Position numbers and translations under genes: made by a program
Notes under the pieces: model-generated
What the model was told of the DNA's origin: nothing
Database searches by the model: none
The model's input: the letters and a program-made list of their open reading frames with translations, nothing else
Part shown: piece by piece, positions 1-13,982 of the stretch
How the letters are laid out: every line of letters starts with the position of its first letter
How positions within the stretch are numbered: the stretch's first letter is position 1
DNA from: Bagarius yarrelli
Lineage: Eukaryota; Chordata; Actinopteri; Siluriformes; Sisoridae
Assembly (NCBI GenBank): GCA_005784505.1
Contig: VCAZ01000040.1
Span: forward strand, 844,501 to 908,500
Direction of reading: 5' to 3'
Length of the DNA: 64,000 bases

Positions 1-3000
1 CTAGTAGCGGTACTACTTGTAGCGACACTACTACTACTTAAAACTGGGTATAAGGTGTGATTCGATTTTGGTGTTTAATATTTTAGTACTATTACTAACT
101 TTACTATAAAGTTTCCTCACTTGTTAATGACACATGCTGTAGTAATGTTCCCTCTAGTCGGCTAGTCTGTGCACGTTCATGTGTTTAGGAAACAGGTTTA
201 GACAGCGAATGTGGGACTTTCAGTGCTATCAGGCTACAGTTAGCATTTTACAAGATGTCCTGCACCTTTAATTGTATCTTTTATTTGGGACTCAACTGAT
301 AATTGTTTTTTTTACCAACTTTTATCATGATATTTAAACCTTTTATTTAACAAGAAGTCGTTTTTTGTAATGTTGAACAATATATAGCGCCCTCTTGTGC
401 CTGTTTAGAGACTGGTGTGCAGTACTGTAAGAAAAGATGATTCAACAATGCTTACAGGCATCTCTTCTGCTGATTTGGGAGCACTGAACCACATTAAAGT
501 ATAAAAGCTTTTTTTAATTATTCATATGAATTGGAAATTTAGTTTGTCATTGGTTATTGGTCATTGGTAATTTCATTGGTTATTGGTTCATTGTTATGCT
601 TTTTATTTGTTACATTTTAATTTATTAAAATAAATAATTAAATTTCATTTGATGATATTGATTTATATAATAAAACTTGCTTGCTTTGTTTGCAACAGTA
701 AAATTGCAGGAGGAACAGTGTTATAAATATGGTACTGTTATTATCATTGTGCCAAAAACAGAACTAAAACCATAAATAAACATATTGGTTATCTGTCACA
801 CAAATATGCAATAAATTGGCATCGGTTCTAAAAAATTCATATCTATCAGAATATCTAAAATTCAATAATTGTCACTGTAGTCATTTTAATCTAATGATAT
901 CCAATAACATTTTTGTATAACAATGGACTCTTATTTTAATAAAATGAATATGATTCTTTTTTGTTGTTTCTAGGTAAAATAACTAAATGATATTAAAAGT
1001 GCAATATTTCCATTGCTGCAACAACACCAAGCCTATTAAAGAAATAGATGAACCCCTCTAAGATGTGTTTGCTTGTTACCTTGATGAAATCTGACCTCAA
1101 TTCCCCAGATGACTATTACTGACTCTATCTCTGAATATGTTGTACGTTAAACCAATCGGATTTGACAACAATCATAAATGATGTAATGTTCCGGAAAAAA
1201 ATTGCAGTCTTACATCATTTTCACTGAGGTTCCTCAGATTACAGTGTGGAATTACACAGAGATTGCACCGCTTTCAGTAATACAGCGCTCCAGTTTCACA
1301 CACGTCTGCCTCTTAAACTACACTTTTTCTGCTCTCCTTTACTGCTCTGTACTGTAGGGCCCGTGTGACACTGTACAGGGTAATTAGCTGTGGCTGGAAT
1401 AGAACCATGAAATATTTAGGGCCCTCCGATGGGACCAGGCTTCAAACGGGTATCTGGTCGGCTTTCTGGAATTGTGCCATACATCTTCAATGTCCAAACC
1501 CCCCCCCCAAAAAACCTTTACTTAAACACACGTCCTACGGTAAATAGCTCGGGGCAAATCACTTTTGTAGTTTTAAAACATGATGCTGCTGAACCTAACG
1601 TTATAAAGCAAATCTCTTTTTGGTCGAAAAATATTTTATGTTTCTTATCACACATTTTTGAGAGGACTATTAAGCAGGAAAAAAAGACAGTCGATTACAT
1701 TAGTGCAAAGTTAAGCTGCTTTACAGACATGGACAACTCCCTCGTAGGGAAGAAATGGTGAGAAAGCTGCAGAGGCATTGACATCAGACAGTGTATGTGA
1801 AGAACCATGAGAAAGAAGCCACAAGAGAAAAAGATAGAGGGAGAAAAAAAAAGAAGAAGCAAATGAAAGAAAAAGCATAAAAATGTATGTGGGTAAAAAT
1901 CCTCTTGCATGAGGACAAAAAGCTAATCATTAATGATCGCACGGATATCGTTTCATCCTCTTTTCAGCTACAAAAGTTAATTAACCCAAATTTTTTTGTT
2001 ATACACTATCATACACAGTTCGGCATAGTGACATTTTCAACTGTCCATGGTTTAAAAATAGAATAAACAGAAAAGATTGGAAAATTTAACATAGCATTTT
2101 CTTGCTAACACTGTAGTTTAACAGCAGAAAAAACATTACCATAATGCATTATGATAAGTAATGGAAAAAATTTACAACAACAATAAATCTGGCACCTTTA
2201 AGGTTTTTATTCCAACAATATTTTTAAGCTTTTCAACACAAAGCATATACAAAAGTATATCCTAATAAGTGCAGTGTGTTTCTGGAAATACTGGAATACA
2301 TACTATTTATTCCACTTGTTTTTATTTATTCTATTTGTTGCGATATCTTTCACTAATTATTTCAAGTGTGTTAACTGGTGAAATAAGTCATTCAGAGTGC
2401 ATACCTCAGGATCTTGGCTCTAGTGGCCAGAAAAGTGTAAAGAAGATAACAGACACCCCATGGGTAATTAGCAGGTGGTCTGGAATGTAGCGTTTATATG
2501 AGCAGGTTTTTTGGATGCAGAATTCCTGCTCACTTAAAAAAACAGCATTGGTTTTTTTGGTTGGGGTTTTTTTTCCCCCAAATAGGAATATGTCGATGTA
2601 AAAATTGCAGACATGACTGCAATAATAAATCGTTGGGACACAGGTCATTTTTTGTGGGTATTAATGGTTTTACTGCGCAATTGTACAGCTCAATCTTACC
2701 GCGCTAGTAGTTAATGCTAATAGTGTTAACCACTCAAAGACCAAAAACTCAGCAGCCTTCTTGGCAAAAGACATAAATAACATGCTGACCTTGGCACCAA
2801 TAAAATATATTAATAAATCATATTTTTCTAGGTTGCACTGCTTATGTCCGTTTCGCTATAACAGGGCAAAGCAGCCCAGATCTGTGAATACCTCAGAATA
2901 ACATTTTTCACTGTATACCAATAATAGGTTGCTCTATTAAGTGTTATGCATCATCCTGTCAAACTGTAAGCATTGGTCTGTTCTACAGGTGCAATCACAA

Positions 3001-3552
3001 CACTAAGGACTTAAGCAAACTAATTACTCTAAAAACTGCACTTACAACACTAACATAGTTGAATTTTTGTCAAAGTATTTGGTCATTTTGTTTCATTTTA
3101 TATACCATTTTAGTCAAAGCTTTACTCTAAACGTGACATTTCTTTTATTCCCACTTGTTATTCTACTCTCTTTCATACTTACGAATAATGAAATGAATAA
3201 TGGAATACATAACATTACTTTGGAAATTCTTAATGAATTGGTAACATTCTTTGTTACTTTGTTCAAAATATGATCACAAACCCGTCGTGACACATATTGA
3301 AACATGGAATCCCCACACATATGTGAGCAGGAAAAAGTATGTGTCGGAGTCCTGTGATACAACACAGAGATGTGAGCAGGTCCTGAACTATATAAGAAAC
3401 ATGATAGACACATCTTACTCACAGGAAACAGTGACAGCTATCCCGTGTAAAAAATGAAGGTGGCGTTCTTAACGCTGTGAATGGGCACGATAAAAGATGA
3501 CACATAAATTTAATTTTGTAAAAAGAGGATAAAATTTTGGTTTAAATACGAT
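1..3552. other. intergenic, no gene recognised
   Basis: AT-rich sequence with only short chance reading frames. A local run of ATTGGTTATTGGTC-type repeats lies near 548-595. The segment 1200-1440 is somewhat richer in GC, but I see no domain, splice chain or known repeat in it. Confidence 0.5.
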
Positions 3553-3870
3553 GTGGAACACTGTAATGTAAACACTTTGTTAAACCGTTGGGGTGAACGT
3601 TCTCAAGAACAATTTTTAAAGGTGACACAAATAATACAGCTAGGAGCACTTATTGCACTAGTCAGTGTTTGTTTCTGCAATAAACTGTCACAAATGCTAC
3701 TTATTGCACTCTGCACTGTCTGCGCTTTATGTCTACCCTGTTTAGTGGCTCTTTGTTGTTTTGTAAATTCTATGTTTTGTGTAGCACCAGGGGGTCCTGG
3801 AGAAACTCACTGTGTACTGCATCTGCTATATATGGTTGAAATGACAATAAAGCTGCTTGAACCTTGAACT
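3553..3870 (-). repeat. interspersed fish repeat A, copy 1
   Basis: Read on the minus strand, it starts with a (TTCAAG)-rich leader and continues with AGCTTTATTGTCATTTCA, CCATATATAGCAGATGCAG and TCCAGGACCCCCTGGTGC. The same series occurs on the plus strand at 22411-22640. The 104-codon open frame here is part of the repeat and not a gene. Class unknown. Confidence 0.75.
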
Positions 3871-4689
3871 TATTTATACAATGTAGAAATATTTATACAC
3901 AGAGGAACGTCTCAGTACTAGTGCAGCAGGGAGAATGCCCGTTATCCTCCGTTCAGAATTTGTCTCTGGTTTAATAACAAAGCAGACTAAATTGACCGAA
4001 ATATTTTTCTTCAAAACTATTTATTGCAATTTCTTTGAAATAGTTTATAATAAATGCCACCAAAATACAATAGAAATGAGAACTTAAATTGAAACATAAT
4101 GACTGTTATTCTGAAAAAAAAAGTTTTCCTATATAAAAGAAAGTCCACTGATCTCCCACTTAATGTCATATTGAGCAAAAACCAACAAGGTATTAGCTCA
4201 CACGTAGGCTTATCGCCCTGTGTTTCGTTTACACCAAACATGAGCGGCGCGACGAGACACAACACTAAAGCCCATTAAAATCACTGATATTTCCTAAACT
4301 GGATGCGGAATGACGCGACATGCTAAATTCCGGACAGTAAATGGATTCTCTGTACAATTTCTAACGTATTGCAAGCTCTTTGCAAGGGTCACCTTGTTGC
4401 GTACAGTGTAGAAAACTTCAAGCTGTTGTAGTCGCGCCAGGACACATCACGGTCATGTCCTTTTCAGACATTACTATCCGTCAAGCAGCTTACCGTTATT
4501 ACTTCAAACATAGTGGACTTATAAAAGAAAAAACATTGGCATCATCTGTATTAAACAGAAAATTACTTTATGTTCAAGTGATTAAAATAGAAATGACGAT
4601 ATATGGAGTTATATTTTTTATTAAGATGTTAAAAAAGATTTGTGGCTTCCGATGTTCTGGGAAACTGGTCCAAGTGGCTCTTTGAGTGT

Positions 4690-4805
4690 TAAAGGTTGCC
4701 GAACCCTGTCCTATGGGAAGGCTACAGTTTTCCACTAGAGTTTGGTGCATGGCTGTGGGATAAATGTCTGCTCATTCAGTCACAAGAGCATTAAGACAAG
4801 AAAGA
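4690..4805 (-). repeat. fragment of a non-autonomous DNA element (family of 40273-40763)
   Basis: The minus strand reads GCTCTTGTGACTGAATGAGC, CCACAGCCATGC and a GTGGAAA segment. These correspond to the 3' half of the terminal-inverted-repeat element seen complete at 40273-40763. Degraded, with its terminus lost. Confidence 0.5.
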
Positions 4806-5204
4806 CCTGAGGAAGTGTCAACCTTAGATGCCACACCCATAAACCGTAGAATGTAATTGGTTGAAATCTACTGAATTTTGCTTCTTTTTTTAAATTTTTG
4901 TTTCCGCCTGAAAACAAAGCCATTGTGATGCTCTGGTCCCCTCATAAACGCTGTCATGTGATGTTTATGTTATAGTCATTCATTTGCATACTGTACTAAA
5001 TGAGCATCTACACTTGCACTTGCATGCTGGTCTGTTTTTAACTTGTCATGCCCTTAAACATGAAACGAACAAACTGTGATTGGCTGCTTTACATGACAAT
5101 CCGATGCGGTCTCGGCCAAAAAAAGGTGCTATGGTGTTTAGAGCCTCTGCTGTCAGTCTGAAGGTCTGGCTACATCAGACCAGGCCTGGGACACAGTCTG
5201 CTTT

Positions 5205-5420
5205 CCAAATCATCCCAAAGCACTTCGGTAAGGTTAAGGTCAGAGTTCTTCCACACTTTCGGCTAACTGGATCCTCATGGTTTTTTGTTGTGCACAGAGC
5301 AGCCAAATACAGATCTGCTGCCAACAAAGCTTCCGTCACATCCTCACACTGCAAACTGTTATGTGAGTTGGAATTTACTCAGTCACATTCCAAAATGGAA
5401 GCACGCTGTTTACAATGGTG
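5205..5420 (-). repeat. second degraded fragment of the same DNA-element family
   Basis: Contains AATCATCCCAAAGCACTTCG and AGGTTAAGGTCAGAGTTCT, the reverse complement of the middle part of this fish element family. It lies 400 bp from the fragment at 4690. Either an insertion split one copy, or these are two truncated copies. Confidence 0.45.
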
Positions 5421-8400
5421 CTGAATAGAAAGCTCAGAGGTGACGCTGTAAAGCTTTAATAAAGGTGGATTATACACTAAATTCAGGTCAGGAAAAAAGG
5501 CACAAAAGTCTCTGCTCTTATTTCCCCACATGTTATTCGTTTAATGCTGATGTGGTTATATAACCCCACTGCAGTTCCTCTCCTATTTATGCTACTGCAA
5601 ATCTATTGTCTCAGCTATCCCACATCCTGAAACATAAGCTTAGACCACGTCTGCTTATAATGTCTGGTTATTTGGAGAAGTTTTTACAGGCACAGGGACG
5701 ACAGTTTGATGAATTGCCACATGGGTCTTAATTCAGTCTAAAGACAAGCATACACATCTCAGTGCTCCATATATCTGTGTTTAGAGGTATAATATTCTGT
5801 ATTTAAACCCAACATCACTTAATCATAATGGCGGTTTCTGTTTAAATCCCATTAACATGGACAAAACTGTTATTATAGTCTATGTATTCCAGTACTGACA
5901 GTTCTTTATGCTCAGTTACAGTCTAGTTTTAGTTTAAGGCAATTACAATCTAGACTTGTTCTATTTTAGATTCTGTTGTTCAGGTTATGAATTTAGGCAA
6001 TTTTGACAAATGTAATTGGTTTGTTTTCTCAAGATATAAACAAATTAGTAGCAAAATGAGCTAATGAATAAATAACAAAATAACAGATGAACAAACATTA
6101 TAAATGCATTACATGTTAATAAACATGGTCTGTCTTTACCTGCAAGCATCATATCTAACCATTCACATGAAAGTAAATGCATTTGACTTTTTTATTGCAT
6201 CATCTCAGCTGCTACAAACACCTCTGTTGTCAACCACATACCCTGTGAACAATCATAGCGAGGTGGGGTTTTTTAAATATTAATGATACTCTGTATATTC
6301 GTATCTGTACTAACACCTGTTTGGAACACATGCTGTTTTTCATCAGCTAATGTATTCATATTCCTTAACAATCCCAATATGCATGCATGGCAACGTTAGC
6401 AAGGGCATCCTGTTACAAGAGTTGACGCAATACACTGCTGCTCTTGACAGGAAACTGTAGCTACTAAAAAAACACAACGAATACAAGTGTACAAGGGCTA
6501 GGGGAAAGTTGAGGAAACAACATGTGTCAGGTACAGAAAGCTTTCTTACAATAAAAGAGGCATCTTCGACCGGCCAGTTATATTAAAATCATTAATCAGT
6601 TCCCTCTGCAGTCAGAACAACATTGATTTTTGCTGCTGAACGGTCATAGGCTACAAGCAATTACATCATGAATGCATTTAATGTGTTCAAAGGGATCGTT
6701 ATGCTGCTTTCGGTGTCTTTTTAATCGTTTTTTATGATTTGTTACAAAAATGAGGTCTGAAAGTTTATGGATATACAATAAGTTCAACTGCTTACATAAA
6801 AAAATAGATAAAGAGGGAAAAAGAGAGTGACAGCAAAGGAGAAATAGAAAGAGAGAGAGAGAGAGAGAGTTGCAGAATGTTGGCAATGGATGATGTGGGC
6901 AAAACATACAGAAAGATCAAGGCTCAATCTTGTCATCTGGCTCTTTCTCATTATCTCTACTTTTTTTCTCGCTTTCTCTCCCTCTCTCCATCGAATTCTC
7001 TGTTAACATACAAAGCGAAAAGGGGGGGGGGGGGATGCGAAATGAAGTGCCCTCATCACTAATTCATGCACTTTTTTTTGCGTCCATGTATTTACCACGC
7101 TTTGTCTCTCAGTCGACTGATCACAAAACACACAAAAGAGGCCAGTTTGTATTGTGATGGGAAAAACCTCTCCCTCATAAATCACAATCACAATTCTGTC
7201 TATCTTGATGTTTTGTTTTGTAAAAAAAAAGCGATAGACTGATCGATGTTTTCACATATGATTGAATCAAATAATACTGTGAAAGGGACCTAAGCTGTCA
7301 CCGGGAGCCAAAGATTAGGTCTAACTTGATATTACAAGACACTAGTTAATCAAAGTAATTAGGGAGAGAAAAAATGTGTTTGTGTGTAAGAGACAGAGAA
7401 AGACAGAGACAGAGACAGTGAGAGTATGCGAATGTGGTTAAATAATAGCCTAAGACCACCATGAGCTCTTCAGCAGTTTGGTCATTCATGTGTTCACAAT
7501 TACAGAGTAATTGCTGCTGGGCTGCTGGTTAAGGTCAATCTTAACAGAATCCTTTGTAAAAAATTCTGCACTTACAGAGTATATATTTATGCACAAACAA
7601 AATCAAGTTCAGCTTCATCTTCAGTAAACTTCACTCCATACAGTCTGAAATGGGGTATTAATAAGCTACTGGAAGCCTAGGGGTTAGGCTAGAAAAAAAC
7701 CCCATCTGATTTTAGATTAAACCCGAGCTTTAAACTGTGCAATTAGTTAGTCTTTTTGTGATTGTTGCTTGTTAGACTCTACAATCATGATCCCGATGTC
7801 CCACTGTACCTCAGACCTCATTTGTCATATTGTCGGACTGTACAACAGTTAAGATGCAACAAAAATGGACGCAAACGTGATCATCAGGCTAGTAGCAAGC
7901 AAACAGCAGCGACAAAACAGCATACAGACACTCCGTTTCCATTAATAACTTTATAAGTTTCATTTCTTGCTGTTTTGTACCACCTGACTTGTTTTAACAC
8001 TTTCCCGAGGTGTCATCAGGTTTGGCGTTCCTATTGGTTCTTGGTTTGACAGTCGTTGTAGAAGAAATCACACTGCGGGAAAGCGTCAGAATTTCATCGG
8101 AGGAAAAAATCTTGATGGACATGTCAAACTAGCCATCTAAGACAACAGACTTTAACCTTTAATTAGGATTCCAAAATTTGCCTCAGACAACCAAATTATG
8201 GCCAAAATTGCAGGGTGTGAGCCGGGATTAAGTCTTAATCTTACTTCGATAATCACTTTCGATTTAGATTTCGATACTTTAGATTTTACCTTCAAAAAAA
8301 TTACGTTTGAACTAGTTTAACCTTGGGGTACCATGCTGAAGCAGGTATCATTGCAACTTTTCTAGATTTACGGTTCCAAGAGGAAATTTTCTGAGCTCAG

Positions 8401-8939
8401 GTTACTCTCTGAGTTTTGTATGTGCATTAGCATCTATATGGGTTTCGTCTGGGTTGCCTGGTTTCTTTCCACCTTCAAAAAATATTCTCAAAATTGACCC
8501 TGGGTGTTGATATGAACGTGTATAACATCCCTTACTAGGCGTATTTACCACTTTTGAGATCAGACTGCAATCGTGGCAAGAAAATAGAACTTTATGAGGA
8601 TGGATAAATGAAGGAATGTATTTGAACCTCTAGAGGATTCACTGGTACTCAACCATACAGATTGGATTACAAACCATATTGTGCTTTAGTACACTGTCTG
8701 CTGAGTAAATGTTTTATGTATCCAACTTGGCGCATACAGAGAAAATATAAACAGGGAAGACTCCCAAGAGTCTCAGAATATAATCATTATCATCATCTGT
8801 AGCGAAATCGAGACACACTTTAGCTTTTTTCATCCAGCTACTGCATAGATTTTTTTCCCCTTTCCGCCACTGTCTCAGTCTCGCACATGCAGAGTACAAA
8901 CAGGTGCTTCAAAGCTCGGCTTTTGGTCTAGCACACAGG

Positions 8940-8942
<3 letters not shown>
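5421..8942. other. intergenic, simple repeats only
   Basis: No gene recognised. Simple sequence includes (GA)n at about 6849-6870, a run of 14 G at 7021-7034, and a degenerate GAGACA-rich stretch at 7388-7425. The segment around 7960-8110 is more CpG-containing than its surroundings but shows no coding signature. Confidence 0.5.

Positions 8943-8983
<41 letters not shown>
8943..8983. repeat. (GT)n microsatellite
   Basis: About 20 uninterrupted GT units. Confidence 0.95.
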
Positions 8984-8987
<4 letters not shown>

Positions 8988-9667
8988 CTCAGTAATCTCC
9001 TCAATAAAGTCAAGCAGAGTGTTTTTGTTATTATTCATTAGATATGAACATTACCAAACATGTAAATGACACTTCACAAGTCCTTAATAATCCTCATGTC
9101 AACTGTCGATAAAAAGGAACAATCTATTGGCTTTTTTAGAGTGACGAGTTTCTTCACAGCAGGCTAATTCAAGATTAATAACATCATTAGATCTTGTCTC
9201 TGAACGGTGCTTATGAAGTTATGAGATAAATATTGGACAGGATTTTGAGTCTACGCCACACTTTTGTTTCTCACTCTAGACACTTACAGCTTACTGAGGT
9301 GTTGTCTATGCTGCAAATTAAACGTGATTGGTGGCATTTTCCGTTAATGACTTGATCATTATATTTTTGAAAAATCCAAACACTTGTTTTTTTGGAACTT
9401 GGAGGATAAGAAAAGTATTGAACTATAATTCTATTCCATATTCTACCATATATGAATTTATACTGCATAAATTCCAAAAATCCATGTTGGTGATTTAACT
9501 TGCACTTACTGGGGCTAATATTTTGGGCTAACAGTCAAACACTTAAATCTGATGGTTTAGCACGTGTGTAATACTTTTGTAGAACAGCACAGCTCAGAAA
9601 ATAATTCACTGTGTAATGTGTGACTTATAATCATTAATGTGCCCAGTTTATATTATTATATTCTGTA

Positions 9668-9798
9668 AAGGACCTGTCCAGGGTGTACCCCTCCTGCCCT
9701 TCGCCCTTGCAGAGGCGGCTGGGATGGGCTCCAGCAGATCCCCGTGACCCCGAATTAGGGAATAAGCGGGTATAGAAAATGAATGAATGAATGAATAT
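9668..9798 (+). repeat. interspersed repeat tail with (GAAT)n
   Basis: The segment reads CCTGTCCAGGGTGTACCCC, GGGATGGGCTCCAGCAGATC, CCCCGTGACCC and AATAAGCGGGTATAGAAAAT, then (GAAT)n. This is a 3' tail common to fish SINE/LINE-type repeats. It is 5'-truncated here. Confidence 0.8.
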
Positions 9799-9833
9799 TC
9801 TGTAAAGGCTATTTTAATTAAGAGACTGTGGCT

Positions 9834-10231
9834 TCGTTCAAAACCGCATACTTCCATACAACATATAGTACGCAAAACTGAGTATACAAGGGCGAATAGT
9901 GCGTCCGAATCGGTAGCATGCGAATTACAGTATTTAGAATGGCCTACTGCTGTTGCCTGGATTTTGAAGCACGCATACGATGTACACTTTACTATCCCAT
10001 GAGACCAGGGGATAAACAATTTGTCAAATGAGAAAGTGGTGGTAAGCACTGACGCAGCACTTTTCAAATGCTTTATGTAGCTTACCTAGATACTAAAAGA
10101 AAAAAACATTGCACTCGTTTAACACCTTCCAAGTTAAACAACATCCATCTTTAAATTTGCGCCGTTCTGCTGTCATATATCACGCGTCGGAGGTACATAC
10201 TTTCTTAAATATAGTATGCAATTTCGAACGA
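9834..10231. mobile_element. MITE-like element with terminal inverted repeats
   Basis: The left end TCGTTCAAAACCGCATACT and the reverse complement of the right end (TCGTTCGAAATTGCATACT) agree at 16 of 19 bases. The element is about 398 bp with no coding capacity. Short non-autonomous elements with this kind of terminus are widespread in teleost genomes. The superfamily is not assigned, and no clean target-site duplication was identified. Confidence 0.65.
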
Positions 10232-13200
10232 TGAGAGAAGAGCAAAGCTGTTAACTATTTATTGTAACTGTAAAATAAGTGACTATAACTTTGACATCAG
10301 CTTCACACATAATACTTTGTTGTTACGCAAAAATAACAAAAAGGCCCGTGTTCCTATTTGGGTAGTGCAGTAATTCTTTTTGCATACACATTCAGATGAA
10401 GCCTAGAACATTTTCCTGTCACATTGTTTTTTACCCTCTAATGAATCTACACAAATTGCATAAAATACATTTAAAATACCTTGTGTCTTTGCACATGTTC
10501 TAGAGTATTGAGCTAACTAGTTACTGAGGCCGTCTGGCACAGGCTTCACGATAAGATACGTATCCCAATACATGGGTCACGAGGCAAAATATCACAGTGT
10601 ATTGCAAATCTTTAAATAAAAAAATTAAATAGCTAAAAATACAACAAATACAAAGCCGGAGACATCCTTAATTTTTCTGCTTTTAGTTTTTTTCAGGATG
10701 AGGGTTTTAATTAAATATTATCCTGAACTTAAATCAGTTTAAAAAGTATTTTAATAATACTTTTTATTTACTTATTATTTAATAATAATAATATCGATAC
10801 ATTTCTGTAAAAAAAATAGCGATAGTTTTATGTATTGTTATTTTTACTCGTTCCTACTAGCGTACTAGTACCTTGTACTACGAATCAGACATAATCACAG
10901 TCTGTGCACGATGACCCCAATGTTTGTCGCACGTAGGGGTGTCACAAGCCAGAAATGTTCATTTGCTATACATGTGACTATACTGTGTTCTATTCATTAT
11001 TGTTTCTTTATTTTATTGCATTCGGTTGATTTTTAACATTACACATTTTCGAGCTTTAGGCAGGGGGTATCTGCTCTGGCCACTTTCTTTGGCTAAAATG
11101 GCAGTTCTACCTGAATATAGTGCCTTATTACCAAAGGTATTGATATTTGGTCTGTCTATTTTTGTGTGTAACTTTGTACGTACATTTCTTATTCGAAAAA
11201 ATTAAAAGCGTTCATGCTGTCATCTTTCCAATTCTCAATAATAACACAGCCTATGGGTGCAAAAGGGGGGTCGAAAATGTCTGTGCTGTCAATCACGGCA
11301 ACACTAGCTAATCATGAGCATCTGAGGGACAGGCTAGGGTTGTTACACTGCCATGTGAGGCAGCAGGAACAGCAGTTCCAGAGGAAGTGTTTGTCTGGCT
11401 TGTTGTATGTCAAAAGGAAGCATATTATAACATTATAATTGCTAAGATACATGATAGGAGAGAGCTGGCTAGTGAGCAGGAACTAGCCCAGACCAAATTA
11501 TTCAATTAATCAATGTGAAATAACAGGTTACAAATCTTTTAAACTTTAAATTAGCTCAGTTCTGTTTTTTTAAAGCAAACATAATTTCGTAATTTATAGA
11601 AACATCGTTGCCTAAAATGGGTTTAAATGATTTTTTTTTAATGTATTGAGTAAAAAATAAAAATAAATGACACATTCAAGCACTTTTGTCAGCCTTAAGC
11701 TTCATATGCGTCAAGCTGTTACACAGCAGATCTTTTCAGCATGTAATAATGTCTTAATTGCTATCCTCAGTAGGTGAAAACAATATTTACCATCATCTTG
11801 CAAATGAGTATAATCACATCTCTAAATAAATGTGTATAAATGTGTACGCAGTAGTGTTGCTTTCCAGCATTTCTTTGAAAAAAATATTTCCATACCTTAA
11901 AAATGTAAGTAAAATGGACATTTATATAAAGATAAACCTTTGTTTTATGTAGTAAATGAAAGGAGTAGCCTAGAGGGTATGAGCTGTGAGCTGGCTTAAG
12001 TGCGTTTAAGATCTGTTTATGGAATAGGTACATTTTAAAAATTACATTAAGGATAAAATGAAAAACTGGGATCAGGAAATAAAACCCGATTTCTATCCTC
12101 ATATGTTCAGCTTAGTGTTTAATATGATAGTGATTTCTCTTAAAAGAATGGATTCATCCTTTCATCAAATCCGTATCCCCAATGACTATTTTTGAACCCA
12201 TGCATGTCCTTCACCTTTTTATCTCACCCTCTAATCAATAGTAGCACATTAGGCAATATGTCAGTTTGTAATCATCCAAAATGCACACACACAGGATGTC
12301 TTTCTTTATCTCACACCACTTGTTTCGGTGCCCACACTAAAATTGATGTAGAAACACCTCCATGTTTAGAATTGCATAAGTCATGGCGTGTTTTCTCTAA
12401 GCTTCCGCTCATCTATATGGTAACTTTAAATCCTGGTTCTTGTGGTTGCCTGCTGGTTCACTAATTTGAGCAGCATCCATGCAAAAGACCACACTGGGGC
12501 ATGTTAACCGTGTGTAAGCCTCTACGAGTCTCTGATCGCAATGAAAAATCCAGCTTTCTAATTTGAGAACCTCGCTACTGTTATGTTAGTGACATCAGCG
12601 AGCAGGGAAAATGTTATTTTTAGCAGAAACACCTTTACTACAGTGCTATAAAGTGAGTGTTGCTTCTTCTGGCTTTATTTCCACTAACAGAGCAAAAATA
12701 ACAAATAAACATTTGCTCGTATTGTGTGTGAAATGTCACTTTCTTGATATTAATTTTTTGTTTATAGATCTGTGGTCTAAAAAGCAATATCAAGGATATC
12801 GAACGATTGAGTGCGACATTGTTTAATTAATCAAGGCTGTCTAGACATGTTACCTACACACTGTTAAAAAATACTGCAAGCTTTTTGTTTTGGGATATAA
12901 TTTAAACCCTGATGTATTGTAGAGAATAACAGTATTGTAAGAAGTGCTGCACATATCCGTTGTGGAGGGCAAACCAGGGAGCCCTTTGAAATGACATTTT
13001 TTTACACGGCTGGTCAAATGACAGCTACTCAATAAGTGGATGGTTATCATTCGTTCTATTGGTCCTTTAGGGTTTTGAAGAACCATTTAAAGTCTGTAAT
13101 ATTTTTTAGAGTTTTGTGGTATTTCAGTCTGTGGACACAATTATAAAAGTTTGTTTTTAAGACAAATTATGCGAATTACGATGCATTGAGCTTGGCTCAA

Positions 13201-13356
13201 TGTTAATGTAGAACATACAATAGAACATATATTATTAACATTTAATGGAGGATATATCACTTGTAAGCTAAAGAAAGCACCTTTTAAGGGTTTTTCCATA
13301 TATTGTTATGGCTGTGTTGATTAAAATTAAAATAAGGGGGAAATAAAGGGGGAAAC
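10232..13356. other. intergenic, no gene recognised
   Basis: AT-rich sequence. Runs such as AATAATAATAATAT near 10780 and scattered GAACCATTTAAAG-type motifs (13078) hint at old transposon debris. Open frames are at most 111 codons and carry no recognisable domain. Confidence 0.45.
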
Positions 13357-13535
13357 TGGTAGCACGGTGGCTAAGGTTTTGGACTGCTAATTGGAAGATC
13401 GGGGTTCGATTCCCTGCACCACCAAGTTGTCTCTGCTGGGCCCCTGAGCAAGGTCCTCAACCCCCTAATCCAGTTCAGTTGTATAAAAGAGAGAACTATA
13501 AGTCGCGTCTGCCAAATGCCGTAAATGTAAATAAA
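13357..13535 (+). mobile_element. tRNA-derived SINE (V-SINE-like), nearly full length
   Basis: The head GGTAGCACGGTGGCTAAGG leads to a box-B-like GGGTTCGATTCC. Then come the central GGGCCCCTGAGCAAGG and a tail GTCTGCCAAATGCCGTAAAT ending in TAAATG repeats. The tail is shortened relative to other copies, lacking GCTCTGGATAAGGGC. Confidence 0.85.
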
Positions 13536-13933
13536 TCTGTGAACATTGGCTATGTAGCAAAATATATATATATATATAATCATATAACATATACATTATA
13601 ATAAGCAGTTGCATGAATTGCCCCTATTTGTACCACTCTCTACTGTAATGGTTCTACATTAAACTTTTAATAGTTCTTTCAGTGAGGCAAGCTGAATAAA
13701 CCACTTTTTCACCTGAAATCTAGAACCTGGCTTGTCTGTAACATCTAAAATGGAATCATTTGAGAAGAACATAAAGGGATTACTATACTGTATTATAAGA
13801 AAGATAGTGACTTATTGGTTCTTTAAATGGTTCCTAATTCTATTTTTGTAAGCACGTTCCTTTTTGCTTGTTAAGATGTCGAGTTCTCCAACACTTTGTA
13901 TCAACTTCTTTACCAGCATGAAGCTTGGAACAT

Positions 13934-13982
13934 ATCCTGCCTCACTTTGGATAAAAGCGTCTGTCAGATAAATAAATAGAAA
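13934..13982 (+). mobile_element. SINE 3' tail fragment
   Basis: Only the tail CACTTTGGATAAAAGCGTCT followed by GATAAATAAATAG is present. It is a 5'-truncated copy. Confidence 0.6.

Noticed and set aside
9648..10067. 139-codon minus-strand open frame
   Set aside because: It spans the interspersed-repeat tail and the MITE, so it is a chance frame.
10540..10860. Possible hAT fragment (ATCGATAC and CACGATAAG motifs)
   Set aside because: I could not define either terminus, so it is not listed as an element.
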